DNA of 64,000 nt from JAVJRN01 sp040218415 (GTDB lineage Bacteria > Bacteroidota > Bacteroidia > Cytophagales > Cyclobacteriaceae). A model generated the notes under the pieces. The model did no database searches, was not told the origin of the DNA, and saw only the letters and a list, made by a program, of their open reading frames with translations. A program made the translations under genes and the position numbers. The DNA lies in the NCBI GenBank assembly GCA_040218415.1, contig JAVJRN010000060.1, forward strand, positions 129,709 through 193,708, given 5' to 3'. Numbering within the stretch: position 1 is the stretch's first letter; the number at the start of each line of letters is the position of its first letter. Below, piece by piece: positions 18,740 to 28,581 of the stretch.

Positions 18740-18825
18740 AGTAAATGAATACGTTTACTAATTATCCACTAAAGTAAACATATATATTTACTAATAGAAT
18801 CTATAAGTAAATGAATTTGTTTACC
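18740..18825 (-). promoter_or_regulatory. three 20-bp palindromic operators at 33-bp spacing
   Basis: The three sites are AGTAAATGAATACGTTTACT at 18740-18759, AGTAAACATATATATTTACT at 18773-18792 and AGTAAATGAATTTGTTTACC at 18806-18825. Each has AGTAAA/TTTAC(T/C) arms around an eight-base centre, and each starts exactly 33 bp after the previous one. The 13-bp spacers between them are unrelated. They cover the whole region just upstream of the XRE gene, so that regulator is the obvious binding protein. The 33-bp period puts the sites on roughly the same face of the helix, which suits cooperative binding. Confidence 0.85.
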
Positions 18826-18863
18826 TATCTCCTGCTTACGTGATCATAAGGACACGACCCGTC

Positions 18864-19766
18864 CTAAAAGTCAAAAACACCGTCCTTCCGGAGTGTGCTT
18901 ATCAACAGTTCATCAAAAACCTCTACTCCACGATTATTCAAATGACTGCTATCGAAAAAATATTCTGAGGTAAGAAATGACAACTTGTTATTGAAGTTCA
19001 AGTAGTATCCTCTTTTTGAGAAAAATTCATCAATCGCCTCTCTATCAGCATGCGTTTTATATCGTTGGGAAATCACAGGTACTTGGACAAGTATTAATTT
19101 GATGCCTCGCTTGGCCGTCATTTCCACAATTTTGTCAAGGCTTTCTACATTCTTTTCTCGGACATTAGTGTATGTTGAGTTTGCCACAAATTTCTTATTG
19201 TCTTGATAAGACTGATTGACTCGCTCTACAAAACCAAAAGGGACATATTTATCTCTTGAACTTGAACGAAAGGTGGGCGATATCCCCAAAATCTGTCGAG
19301 CGATAGCAGCCATCAACGCCAGATGGGTTTGAGGGTTTTTAGTGGTCAAAGCTGACCAGCACAGTTCCTTGTCTAAAGGAACGTTGGCTAAAAGATCCAA
19401 TGTCGACTCTATTCCATCAGCTTCAAGCGATCGGGCTGCCACCTCAAGGATGATAGTTTTGGGTTTCACTTCATCTACATATTTGTTCAGTAATAAATAA
19501 CTCTGTTCTAGAGACTGTGCACTAGATCCTAGGTTAAAGCCTTCAATACCATGCTCTGCGAATATCCGTGTATCAAAACCACGATAGCAGCGGGATGAGC
19601 CCACAAACAGCACATCAGGATGCGCTATCTGTTTCAACTCCTCAATTCTATTGGCCAAGAAACCATGGGTAAACCCAATGTTTATCCATATGGCTGACCC
19701 AAAAATGAATAGGAATGTGAAGGCAAAGAGTCCAAATTTTAAGATTTTGAGGAGATATAAACGCAT
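18864..19766 (-). CDS. SGNH-like/DltD-like periplasmic protein, partner of MBOAT acyltransferase
   Basis: 300 residues. An N-terminal membrane anchor (about 8-30) is followed by an SGNH-like fold: VLFVGSSRCYRGFD (nucleophile block, Ser57/58), FNLGSSAQS, and near the C-terminus Asp272-SS-His275 in a DxxH block. The gene directly follows the MBOAT acyltransferase with no gap (19766/19767). In alginate, cellulose, teichoic acid and O-antigen acetylation systems an MBOAT protein passes acyl groups across the membrane to a partner of this type, which completes the transfer. The acceptor here is unknown. I use this start because it gives a basic N-terminus followed by the anchor. Confidence 0.75.
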   Translation of the reverse strand: MRLYLLKILKFGLFAFTFLFIFGSAIWINIGFTHGFLANRIEELKQIAHPDVLFVGSSRCYRGFDTRIFAEHGIEGFNLGSSAQSLEQSYLLLNKYVDEVKPKTIILEVAARSLEADGIESTLDLLANVPLDKELCWSALTTKNPQTHLALMAAIARQILGISPTFRSSSRDKYVPFGFVERVNQSYQDNKKFVANSTYTNVREKNVESLDKIVEMTAKRGIKLILVQVPVISQRYKTHADREAIDEFFSKRGYYLNFNNKLSFLTSEYFFDSSHLNNRGVEVFDELLISTLRKDGVFDF

Positions 19767-21188
19767 TTAAAATTGGAAGTATATAAATGAGGTACCTGTT
19801 TTCGCAAACCAAGCAATTAATAAAAGAATAGTAGAATAAAATGACCATCGAGTGTACATGTTCCAATTGTTTCCCAGCTTTTCCAAAGTAAACTCATGTG
19901 TCCTATTGAGCCATTCCAATACAATCAGAATTAATATCAGCGCAATTATATAGAGTACTCTCAATGATACTTCTATAGGAGAAAACAGGGATTCCGACAT
20001 TATTTCCGATAGGATATCTGTGGCTTGACTGATGTCTTTTGCCCTAAAAAATACCCATCCAATACAAACCAAAAGGTAGGTTTTCAAAACAGGTAATAAA
20101 TCCTTGAACCGAGGATGCTCAGAAAGATTTTTCCGGTTTCTCTTCAGTAAGAACAAAGGCAAATAAAGTAGGCTATGAAAGGCGCCCCATGCAATAAACG
20201 TCCAATTTGCGCCATGCCAAAAACCACTGATGAGGAAAATAATGAAGATGTTTTTTATAGAGGTAATCTTATTTTTGGCACTCCCACCTAGTGGAATATA
20301 TACATAGTCTTTAAACCAAGAACTTAGTGAAATATGCCATTTTCTCCAAAACTCAGCGATATCTCGTGAAAAATATGGATTGTTGAAATTTCGGGAGAGT
20401 TTGATGCCGAATAGCCGTGAAACCCCAATAGCAATATCCGAATAACCCGAAAAGTCTCCATAAATCTGGAAAGAAAAGAGCACAGCGCCCAATAACAAAG
20501 TACTCCCGTGGAGGCTGTCTGATGAATTAAATATTTGATCTACATACGGTGCGCAATTATCTGCTATGACCATTTTTTTGAATAGCCCCCAAAGTATCTG
20601 CTTCATTCCCAGGGCCGCTTCTTGATAGCTGAAAATACGTTTATTTAATATTTGAGGCAGCAGTTTGGTTGATCTTTCAATAGGTCCAGCTACGAGTTGA
20701 GGGAAAAAACTAACGTAAACCATGAAAGCTAAAAAGTCTTTATTGGCTTTGATCTCTCCTCGATAAACATCTATTGAATAGCTCAGCGTTTGAAAGGTAT
20801 AAAAGCTGATGCCGACGGGCAAAATGATATTGAGAGTTGGGGAGTCAATATCAAAACCAGCAAAAAGGAATGCATCGACAAAACTGTCAATAAAGAAATT
20901 GGCGTATTTACAATATGCCAAAAGCCCTAGGTTGAAGACAATACTCACTCCAAGCAAATTTTTCCGACTCCTTTGATCCGCATAGCGCTCCATACCCAAC
21001 GCGACAAGATAGTCCACCACCGTACTGACAAAAATGAGTATCAGGAAACGATAATCCCACCAACCATAAAAAATATAGCTGGCTATAGCTAAAAAAGTAT
21101 TCTGTAACCTCAAAGAGTTGTTTGAGCACCAGTAAATGGTAAAAACTACAATCAGAAAAATGAGGAAAGCGAAGGAGTTAAAGAGCAT
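19767..21188 (-). CDS. MBOAT family membrane-bound O-acyltransferase (AlgI-like)
   Basis: 473 residues with about ten to twelve membrane segments. The family core is clear: FSGYSDIAIGVSRLFGI, FWRKWHISLSSWFKDYVYIPLGG and the segment around the conserved His325 (ISGFWHGANWTFIAWG). Such proteins transfer acetyl or other acyl groups from the cytosol to extracytoplasmic polysaccharides. It is the first gene of a two-gene unit with the SGNH-like protein. No polysaccharide synthesis genes adjoin, so the target polymer cannot be named. Confidence 0.93.
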   Translation of the reverse strand: MLFNSFAFLIFLIVVFTIYWCSNNSLRLQNTFLAIASYIFYGWWDYRFLILIFVSTVVDYLVALGMERYADQRSRKNLLGVSIVFNLGLLAYCKYANFFIDSFVDAFLFAGFDIDSPTLNIILPVGISFYTFQTLSYSIDVYRGEIKANKDFLAFMVYVSFFPQLVAGPIERSTKLLPQILNKRIFSYQEAALGMKQILWGLFKKMVIADNCAPYVDQIFNSSDSLHGSTLLLGAVLFSFQIYGDFSGYSDIAIGVSRLFGIKLSRNFNNPYFSRDIAEFWRKWHISLSSWFKDYVYIPLGGSAKNKITSIKNIFIIFLISGFWHGANWTFIAWGAFHSLLYLPLFLLKRNRKNLSEHPRFKDLLPVLKTYLLVCIGWVFFRAKDISQATDILSEIMSESLFSPIEVSLRVLYIIALILILIVLEWLNRTHEFTLEKLGNNWNMYTRWSFYSTILLLIAWFAKTGTSFIYFQF

Positions 21189-21594
21189 TTAAACCATTTA
21201 GATACCACATTTGGTACTTTTCTTTTTCTATAATGTTGTCATCAGAAACTACCGAATGATCGCCTTTCATTTGACTCGTGAGTTTATAAAATTTCAATTT
21301 TGAAAATGAAAGCCGGCAAGATATACACTTTAAATTTAAAAAAGACAGCTTATGGTCTGTTAGATCATTGAATAGCAGGCCTCAACAAACAGCCATCATG
21401 TTTTGATGACTCCTTTTTTTGAAAAGTGCTCGCTCGCAAATTTGGAACGAGTAAGAAGCTGTAAATGGAGAAAGGAATGATCCCTGTTTATAATGCCAAG
21501 GCAGCAAATTTTATACAAATAGCAGGAATGCTTTTCCTTGCATCGGGTTTCTATGACTGGTTATTATAGCAGTAAAATCTAGTTTATTTGCATA
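21189..21594. other. intergenic region without a convincing gene
   Basis: About 400 bp between the MBOAT gene and a terminator. It must hold the MBOAT promoter, though no exact TAnnTTTG box was found. A 34-codon plus-strand ORF (21465-21569, ending AGMLFLASGFYDWLL) has a hydrophobic end, but I see no further support. A small inverted repeat CATCA/TGATG with a T run sits near 21402-21420. Confidence 0.4.
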
Positions 21595-21632
21595 AAAAAA
21601 AGGCTCATTAACGTCGCGTTATGAGCCTTTTA
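21595..21632 (-). terminator. intrinsic terminator of the endonuclease gene
   Basis: On the minus strand AAAAGGCTCATAACG pairs with CGTTAATGAGCCTTTT (one bulged base), followed by a run of seven T. It lies 23 bases after the stop of the giant endonuclease gene. Confidence 0.85.
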
Positions 21633-21654
21633 CTTCTAGAGATACACTCGAATG

Positions 21655-24600
21655 TTATTTTATAATCAGCTTGGAGGTTTTGCTTACTCCGTTCATTTCA
21701 GTTCTCAAGAGATAAACACCTTGTTCAATACGACTTACGTCTATTGGTTTTTTTCCGTTGACTTTCCCCTTAAATAGTGATTTACCGTCTATTGACAAAA
21801 TTTCGACATTTTGCTCTTCGCCTACAACCCATAGTTGGTCATATGCAGGATTAGGATAGAAGACTTTTTTTGCTGATTCCAGATTTTCCACGGTCAATGG
21901 GGAAAAAGAATTTCCTGAAAGCTGAATATCAATGGTGTCTCTGCCGAGTGTAGCCACATGCAAGAAATCGTCAAAATTACCATCTTCCGTAGGAGCGAAT
22001 CTGACAAAAACCGAGGTGAGACTAACTTCTCCGCTTTCTGAAGTTATCGGAAAGGTGGTTGGTCCAGCCAATGGAGAATCGAAGCTCTGATTATCTGAAA
22101 TTTCAAAACCTGCCGGAACAAGGACATTAATATTTCCCTGCAAATATCGGCCTGATAGAGCCAAAGACTGTGCATCAGAAAATTCACCAGTTCTTATTTC
22201 TCCAAAAATACCACTAAGGTTGCTTTGGTCTATGTTAACCACAGGTTCGGTAGCAGTTCCCGTTCCTGAAACATCAAGGATGATCATGGTAAAGTCATCA
22301 CTAGAATGCGTTATTGTACCAGTGTAAACCTTCCCTTCCGTTGGTGCGAATTTCACAAACACAGTTCCTGAAAGCGTCCCTTGATCTGGCGACAGAATGA
22401 GCGACGTAGAAAAATCTGAGTCGTTACTAGACAACAAGAAACCACTCGTCGAGCGGATACTAACATTATCTATTAAGTTGCTTCCCTGAACAGTGTAAGA
22501 TCTTGAGCTACTCTGGCTTCCCTCTTCAACATTGCCAAATGTGTCATCGAATTGATCCGTATTCACAGTAAATGAAGGATTAGCCACAGGAGCATCACGT
22601 TTTCCAAGATTGCTAAAGTCATCAGTATCTAGAACAATCCACTCTGAAGTCGCGTCGTTTGAGCCAAATGAGCCCAAAGCGGTGTTATTCCCTTGCTCAA
22701 TATTCGCTTTTCTTACGAGCGTGTTTTCGCTCGTACTTCCACTTGATCCCACTGCCCAGTTGGTTCCTGGATCATTACCTATTTCTCCGATAACATCTAC
22801 AATTTGTCCATCGCCAATAATAGCCAGCGCATCATCTCCGTTAAAATTACATATCTCTGTATTTATAGCAGTGGCTAACGCTAAAATGGATTGGTCAGCG
22901 CTTGCATGAGCAATGATTATAAGCTCTTTTGAATCGATTGAAGTTTTAGCGTCTGCGAGGTTGTAAGTATAACTGGCAGTCGGTGAACCATTACTGTAAA
23001 TGGCCAAGCTATAATTAGCCAAATTCACTGTGTTGCCAGAAGCGTTGTAAATTTCCAAAGCCTTGTTAAAGCTGCTTCCTTCAATATATTCTGAAAACAT
23101 TAAAGCATTAGAAATGGCGAATACATCAATAGTCGCTGCGCCGTTGAGTTCGCCGGCTTGCACATTGAGCGTAATCTCTCCAGTACCATCATATCGTAAA
23201 TCGTTCCATTCAAAAACTCCTTCGGTCATAGGCTGGTCAGCGAGACCGGCGGCAGAAGTCAATTGACCTGCACCATTTGCCAGACTTAAACTTACCGTTC
23301 TTGATGCCTTATCTATGTTCAGTACTTCATCAGTAATATTCACTGTTAGACCAAAAGCATTTGCGCCATTCACCGAAACATTATAGCCGAGTGTGAGTGC
23401 TGTGCCTTTTACATCTACAGTATGCGCGGCTGAAGTAATTGATGCCGACAGGTTGGTTCGGAGTAGAGATCCATTTCCACTGGCAATAAAGTCATGATCA
23501 GTAGGAATGGTGAATTCAAGAACTTCTTCGTCCGTCACCGTAGAATCCATCCAGATAGAAAGGGTAAACTCTTCTGTACTTCCACTAGAAATTTCATAAA
23601 GTTCAGTTAGATCAAAAGATATAGCCCCCTGCGAAATATTACTTGATTGGATGGTTTTACTTGTGGTAGCCAGTTGTGCACCAGCGATGGTTTCACTCCA
23701 ATTAGCCACATTATTCACCCCCGGAACAATGGAAACTTTGGTAATGAAAGTGCTGAGCTGATCGGCGGTTCCAGAATCAACAATATTGAATTTGAATACT
23801 GGAACAGCTTCAACTTCTGTTAATACAAGAGAACTGAGTGATGCTGCTTCAATTTGTGAGGCTGGTGCGGCAATGTCCGAATCTTGATCATTTGGTGTTG
23901 TGGTGTTTCCACTAATGCTTGCTCCGCTTTCGACATAGCATGTTGGGTTTAGATTATATTCAAGGACTGTAAAAAAGTAGGTCGTACCACTTACGAGGTT
24001 ACTTATTTTGGCTTCCGTGCCATCGCCTACATAAAGTACAAAATTGCCGTTTCCAATTTCATCACCAGCGCCGAAGCTAAGATCTCCACTATAAATATCT
24101 CCTTCGCTCAACGTTACGGAGACATCATTGGCCGCCCTTCCAATAACCAGTACTTGCTGGCCATTTCCTCGTGTCCATGTCAGCGTCAACCCATTTTCTG
24201 AAATATCAGACAAGGCCAAGGCTGTACTTCCAACCGTAGGAGGTATACATGAGTTATCATCAATTGTATGTTTACCGATATCAGAAAAGCTATTTTGCGG
24301 AAGCACCAACCACTCAGAATCTTCATCGTTGGTTCCAAAAGAACCTAATGGTTCTGGATTTCCACCAAAAATACTCGACTTTCGAATCAGTGTGTATTCG
24401 GAGGTTGCACCAGAAGCCCCGACTGGCCAGTTAGTCCCAGGATCAACTCCAATTTGACCAAAAAGATCCATGATTTCACCAGATTGTACCAAAGCCAATA
24501 CGTCATCGCCATTGTAAAAAGTAATCTCACTGGTTGCATCCGCCTCATCGAGAATGGCCTGATTAGCACTTGGATTAGCAATGACCAAAACCTCTCCTGC

Positions 24601-27282
24601 GGGAAGACTGGCTCTAATATCAGAAAGATTGAGTACAAAATCGGCCGTAGTTGCTCCATTATTGAAGCGCTCGATACTGTAACCAGAAAGGTTGATTTCA
24701 TTTTGCGAAGCATTGAATAACTCAATGGCTTTATTGCTACTTGAACCCTCGATATACTCTGAGAAAAACAAACCTACCGACGGTTCGGTCATTGAAATTG
24801 CTTCGGAAACGGTCGTTAATGTATTATCCGTCACAGAAAACTGGAACGAACCTGTAGCAGATATTTGAAGGTCTGTCCAAGCGTACATGCCATTTTCAAG
24901 GCTTTTATCTGAAAGGCCGGTTGCCGAAGAAAGCACTTCATTGCGCTCAGTTAGACTTAGCGAAACATTTCGAGCTTGCGTGTCAATGTTCCCATTAATA
25001 TCGGTTGCCGAAACACTCACAGCAATGTCTTGAGAAATTGTACCTGATGCTGGCAGATCAAAGGAAAACTGGCTGGCAGTTACATTGATCTCGTGCGCTG
25101 CTGATACGATTCCCGCTGGCAAGGTGCCAATAATCAAAGAACCCGACCCGTCAACTTCAAACTGATGTGCTGCTGCAATTTCGAATTGTAGTTTGGTTCC
25201 ATCCATTTGTGCTTGATTGAGGAATACAGACAAACTAAAAGTCTGACTTGTGGCGTCATTTACGGCCAAGGGTGTTTCGAACTCAAAAGTCAGTGCCTCA
25301 TCAGTGATAGAAGAAGCCTCAAAGGTGTTGCTTTCATTGGAGAGAAGCACACCAGCAAGCACACTCGACCAGTTGGCATTGTTAGATGCGCCAGGAGTTA
25401 AAACAACTTTACTTAATTGGGTGGGAAGATTATCTCCAGATCCTTTGTCCGTCACGATGAATTTCAATACCTCAATGGCTTGCTCACGTGTATTTGTAAG
25501 CGCGCTAATCGTTGACGCTGCTACATTGGTCGCGGGTTCACTTATTTCGGAATCCTGATCATTGGCTGTAGTGGTGGTGACTAATAATGTCGCGGGCGCA
25601 TTTGTCAAATAGCAAGAAGAGCCTTTGTACTCATAGGCGCTAAAGTCATAGGAAGTAGCTGCAGTTAATCCCGAAATAGACACGCTTGTTCCCGCTCCCG
25701 CATATACAACATAGTTGTTAATTCCAAGATTTTCGCCAGTGCCAAATGTGGCATTGGCTTGATAAGTTGTTCCATTGGCAGGTGCAATGCCTGTTTCCCC
25801 AGATTCTTTGGCTATTACAATTACGCCATCGCCATCGCCTCGTGCCCAACTTAAGCCCACCGTATTATTAGCAATATTGGTGCTTGCCAAAGTAGAGGTT
25901 TGTGTGGATGGAGCATCACAAGTGGCTGCAGCTGTAAAGGTTCCAATTGGGAAAGGTTTCGTGGCTGTGGCATTGGTAGTTCCACCTTCCAGTGCGTCTA
26001 CGCCTCCAAAAGTCCATTCACTCAACTGAAAGCTCGTTCCGTTTGGTCCTGTTTCAGCGACTCTATAAGCCCAACCATCCAAATAATCCCAAGGTTCTCC
26101 TGTACCATCTTTGTTGATATCCCCGAATACATCAATCACTTTCTCCGCGCCTGAAAATGCGCCTGACTCATCATAAAATAACTCGATGGCATCATCACCA
26201 TTTACGTTGGTCGCAGAGCCATCAGTCACCGTTGGGCTAAGTCCGAAAAAACTATTGAAATCGCCCGCAGAAGCTTCATAGACAACATATAAAAAATCTC
26301 CTGCACTTGCGGAACCAGTCAGGGCTATTTCACTGCCGTCCGTTCCTCCTCCGTTATTGGCTGACCCTACACCATAAAGCCCCAAGTTGGCTATATCTTT
26401 CAATGCATACAATTCAACTCCTTTTGGAGAGCCTCCAGTTAATGTACCGTCAAATACTCCTGTAATGACCAAATCTCCTGTAGAGGTACTAGGTCCACTG
26501 CCTATGCCACAATCGAAACCCCATGCACGACATACCAAACCCGGATAATCTACGTATGGATTTCTATTTCCTTGAGCCGTCTGTATACGATTATTTCTGG
26601 TTCGTTCCCAATCATCAACTGGATCATTTTTATGCCATTCGTAGAGCATGTTCAGGTCTCCACCGAGAGCAAGATCTTCAATATCTCGACCATAAGAAGA
26701 CAAATCATACACGGTGAAAAAGTAAAAAATGACACGAGCCAAATCTCCTTTGTGATCTTCTCTCGGCTCAAAAGCATTAGATGTTCTTTCGCTATAATCG
26801 TCGATGTTTGACTGGGGAATACTTGATGAAGAACTGAGACCTGACTGATCATTACCATACCAAGTATCCGTTTGCGAGTCTGTGATATCATCAAATGGAT
26901 TGCTTCCACGTGCACTATTCACGTTTTGATGTGTAGGAAACAAGTGCATAATGTCAGACTTCATAGGCGCGTTCTCACTGAAGAAACTCTGTGGAATACT
27001 ATGTTCGGCGTTTATCGGATTGAGATACGTTGTTGACTGTGATTCTTGGGAAAAGCCTGAATACACTCCATAAACACGTCCATCTTGTCGTTTGTCAATG
27101 GTGCTGTACATAGCAGTACGAGCGGCATTATATCCTTGGTCTTGAAACTTGCCGGTGTACCAGTTGTCTTTGAGCCATGTTTTTAAATCATTGCCGCTGA
27201 GATCGTCTGGCGGAGCAGATTGGCCGAATGCCAAGGTGATAAATAAGATTTGTAGGAAAGTTAAAACGACTGTCTTTTTCAT
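21655..27282 (-). CDS. giant secreted endonuclease I with lamin-tail modules and T9SS sorting tail
   Basis: 1875 residues. A signal peptide (1-20, ending AFGQ) is followed by an endonuclease I domain (about 21-255) with the conserved NAEHSIPQSFF, SDIMHLFPTHQNVNSARG and GNRNPYVDYP blocks. Lamin-tail-like modules follow at about 265-450, 835-985 (FSEYIEGSSSNKAIELFN) and 1390-1540 (FSEYIEGSSFNKALEIYN). The last two belong to a tandem duplicated unit that also contains FN3-like and beta-sandwich parts. The C-terminal about 80 residues (FYPNPAYDQLWV...GVYLLRTEMNGVSKTSKLIIK) are a typical T9SS type A tail. It is probably a surface-bound or released DNase/RNase for nutrient scavenging or biofilm turnover (inference). 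An exact promoter lies upstream at 27393-27422. Confidence 0.93.
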   Translation of the reverse strand: MKKTVVLTFLQILFITLAFGQSAPPDDLSGNDLKTWLKDNWYTGKFQDQGYNAARTAMYSTIDKRQDGRVYGVYSGFSQESQSTTYLNPINAEHSIPQSFFSENAPMKSDIMHLFPTHQNVNSARGSNPFDDITDSQTDTWYGNDQSGLSSSSSIPQSNIDDYSERTSNAFEPREDHKGDLARVIFYFFTVYDLSSYGRDIEDLALGGDLNMLYEWHKNDPVDDWERTRNNRIQTAQGNRNPYVDYPGLVCRAWGFDCGIGSGPSTSTGDLVITGVFDGTLTGGSPKGVELYALKDIANLGLYGVGSANNGGGTDGSEIALTGSASAGDFLYVVYEASAGDFNSFFGLSPTVTDGSATNVNGDDAIELFYDESGAFSGAEKVIDVFGDINKDGTGEPWDYLDGWAYRVAETGPNGTSFQLSEWTFGGVDALEGGTTNATATKPFPIGTFTAAATCDAPSTQTSTLASTNIANNTVGLSWARGDGDGVIVIAKESGETGIAPANGTTYQANATFGTGENLGINNYVVYAGAGTSVSISGLTAATSYDFSAYEYKGSSCYLTNAPATLLVTTTTANDQDSEISEPATNVAASTISALTNTREQAIEVLKFIVTDKGSGDNLPTQLSKVVLTPGASNNANWSSVLAGVLLSNESNTFEASSITDEALTFEFETPLAVNDATSQTFSLSVFLNQAQMDGTKLQFEIAAAHQFEVDGSGSLIIGTLPAGIVSAAHEINVTASQFSFDLPASGTISQDIAVSVSATDINGNIDTQARNVSLSLTERNEVLSSATGLSDKSLENGMYAWTDLQISATGSFQFSVTDNTLTTVSEAISMTEPSVGLFFSEYIEGSSSNKAIELFNASQNEINLSGYSIERFNNGATTADFVLNLSDIRASLPAGEVLVIANPSANQAILDEADATSEITFYNGDDVLALVQSGEIMDLFGQIGVDPGTNWPVGASGATSEYTLIRKSSIFGGNPEPLGSFGTNDEDSEWLVLPQNSFSDIGKHTIDDNSCIPPTVGSTALALSDISENGLTLTWTRGNGQQVLVIGRAANDVSVTLSEGDIYSGDLSFGAGDEIGNGNFVLYVGDGTEAKISNLVSGTTYFFTVLEYNLNPTCYVESGASISGNTTTPNDQDSDIAAPASQIEAASLSSLVLTEVEAVPVFKFNIVDSGTADQLSTFITKVSIVPGVNNVANWSETIAGAQLATTSKTIQSSNISQGAISFDLTELYEISSGSTEEFTLSIWMDSTVTDEEVLEFTIPTDHDFIASGNGSLLRTNLSASITSAAHTVDVKGTALTLGYNVSVNGANAFGLTVNITDEVLNIDKASRTVSLSLANGAGQLTSAAGLADQPMTEGVFEWNDLRYDGTGEITLNVQAGELNGAATIDVFAISNALMFSEYIEGSSFNKALEIYNASGNTVNLANYSLAIYSNGSPTASYTYNLADAKTSIDSKELIIIAHASADQSILALATAINTEICNFNGDDALAIIGDGQIVDVIGEIGNDPGTNWAVGSSGSTSENTLVRKANIEQGNNTALGSFGSNDATSEWIVLDTDDFSNLGKRDAPVANPSFTVNTDQFDDTFGNVEEGSQSSSRSYTVQGSNLIDNVSIRSTSGFLLSSNDSDFSTSLILSPDQGTLSGTVFVKFAPTEGKVYTGTITHSSDDFTMIILDVSGTGTATEPVVNIDQSNLSGIFGEIRTGEFSDAQSLALSGRYLQGNINVLVPAGFEISDNQSFDSPLAGPTTFPITSESGEVSLTSVFVRFAPTEDGNFDDFLHVATLGRDTIDIQLSGNSFSPLTVENLESAKKVFYPNPAYDQLWVVGEEQNVEILSIDGKSLFKGKVNGKKPIDVSRIEQGVYLLRTEMNGVSKTSKLIIK

Positions 27283-27392
27283 TCAAAATATAATTGAGTG
27301 GATAGTTAACAAAAGGAATTAAAGAGCCATGAAATGCTGGGTCGGCACGATCTAAATAGCCAAGATTGGTGAATCCAAATTAAAATAAGCTA

Positions 27393-27422
27393 CAAAAGTA
27401 ACTTTTAACTTCGTACTATCAA
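27393..27422 (-). promoter_or_regulatory. promoter of the endonuclease gene
   Basis: On the minus strand a TTG (27420-27422) is followed after 19 bp by TACTTTTG (27393-27400). This fits the Bacteroidota TTG/TAnnTTTG housekeeping promoter. The predicted start of transcription leaves a leader of about 100 bases before the ATG at 27282. Confidence 0.7.
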
Positions 27423-27514
27423 TTGATAAAAGACATTCATAAACTAACCATAACATTGGAAGCTGGATACCATCAGTAAAATCAAAAAAACACTCGGTAT
27501 TGCACCCCGAAAAC

Positions 27515-27549
27515 AAAAAACTCCCAGAAGCTTAGCCACTGAGAGTTTT
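27515..27549 (-). terminator. intrinsic terminator of hemH
   Basis: On the minus strand AAAACTCTCAG pairs with CTGGGAGTTTT (one G-U pair) around an 11-base loop, followed by T-rich sequence. It lies 21 bases after the hemH stop. Confidence 0.85.
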
Positions 27550-27570
27550 CATTTTGACAAAATAATTTAT

Positions 27571-28581
27571 TTAACCACGAACAATTTGAGCAAGCGCTTC
27601 AACCCACATAGGATCGTCATTTAAGCTTGCGACAAGATCCCATTTTTCACCTCCGACTTCTTCAAATTTTTCTTTGTATTCTTCTCCTACTTCTATGGTC
27701 GTTTCTAGACAGTCCGAAACAAAAGCTGGTGAAAATGCAAGTACTTTCGTTTTCCCTTCTTTGGCCAAATGCTCAAGCGTGTCCTCTGTATAGGGTTTAA
27801 TCCAGGGATCTCTTCCTAATCGTGATTGGAAACAAACCGTATACTGATCTTCTGATAATCCAAGCTTTTTTGCCACCAATCTGGTCGTCTGAAAACATTG
27901 CGCTCGATAGCAAAAGCGGTTTTTGTCATGGAACTCATCACAACAAGAGCCAAGCTTGCATTGGTCTCCAACAGACCCTTTTCTTATTTGTCTTTCGGGT
28001 AAGCCGTGGTAGCTAAATATGAAATGGTCGTATTCATTGGCTTCCATCCATTTTTTACCATTTTTTACAATTACATCTTGAAAAAGTTCATTGTCCAAAA
28101 ACTGTGAAGTGAACTTTATCTCTGGGATAATTTGCCAATCTTTTGTGATTTCCATCACCTTGTCGATAATCGAGCCGGTGGTGGCCGACGCATATTGCGG
28201 AAATAAAGGAATGACGTGAATACTTTCGACATGCTCGGCATTGAGTGCATCAAGACCAGCCTGAATAGATGGGCTTTGGTAACGCATGGCGTAAACGACC
28301 TTGTACTCTTCGCCTATTAAATCTTGAAGGGGTTGTACCAAATCTTCCGTGTAATATTTTAAAGGAGAGCCCCTTTCGTCAAAAAGCTTACGATACTCCT
28401 TGGCCGATTTTGGCGCACGAAATGGCGCGATAATCAAATTGACCAACATCCATCTTGGAATAGCAGGAATGTCAATGACCCTTTTGTCTGAAAGAAATTC
28501 GCGAAGATATTTCCTCACATCACCTGTAGCTGTAGAATCTGGCGTTCCTAAATTCACCAGCAGCACTCCTTTTTTACTCAT
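27571..28581 (-). CDS. hemH: ferrochelatase
   Basis: 336 residues, normal length. The N-terminus GVLLVNLGTPDS, the metal-site His192 in FSYHGLPERQ and the conserved acidic block CLETTIEVGEEY (about 268-279) mark it as ferrochelatase, which inserts Fe(II) into protoporphyrin IX (or the coproporphyrin form) in the last steps of heme synthesis. A Cys-rich segment CKLGSCCDEFHDKNRFCYRAQC follows the active-site His and is common in relatives as I recall; it could bind metal. Its ATG overlaps the stop of the upstream VTT gene by 4 bases (ATGA), so both come from one transcript. Confidence 0.96.
   Translation of the reverse strand: MSKKGVLLVNLGTPDSTATGDVRKYLREFLSDKRVIDIPAIPRWMLVNLIIAPFRAPKSAKEYRKLFDERGSPLKYYTEDLVQPLQDLIGEEYKVVYAMRYQSPSIQAGLDALNAEHVESIHVIPLFPQYASATTGSIIDKVMEITKDWQIIPEIKFTSQFLDNELFQDVIVKNGKKWMEANEYDHFIFSYHGLPERQIRKGSVGDQCKLGSCCDEFHDKNRFCYRAQCFQTTRLVAKKLGLSEDQYTVCFQSRLGRDPWIKPYTEDTLEHLAKEGKTKVLAFSPAFVSDCLETTIEVGEEYKEKFEEVGGEKWDLVASLNDDPMWVEALAQIVRG

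Noticed and set aside
18740..18825. A short CRISPR-like array (three repeats at 33-bp period)
   Set aside because: The repeats are 20-bp imperfect palindromes with only 13-bp spacers, there are just three, and they lie directly before an XRE gene. Operators explain them better.
21465..21569. 34-codon plus-strand ORF ending in a hydrophobic segment
   Set aside because: No ribosome-binding, promoter or homology support; such short frames arise by chance in AT-rich gaps.
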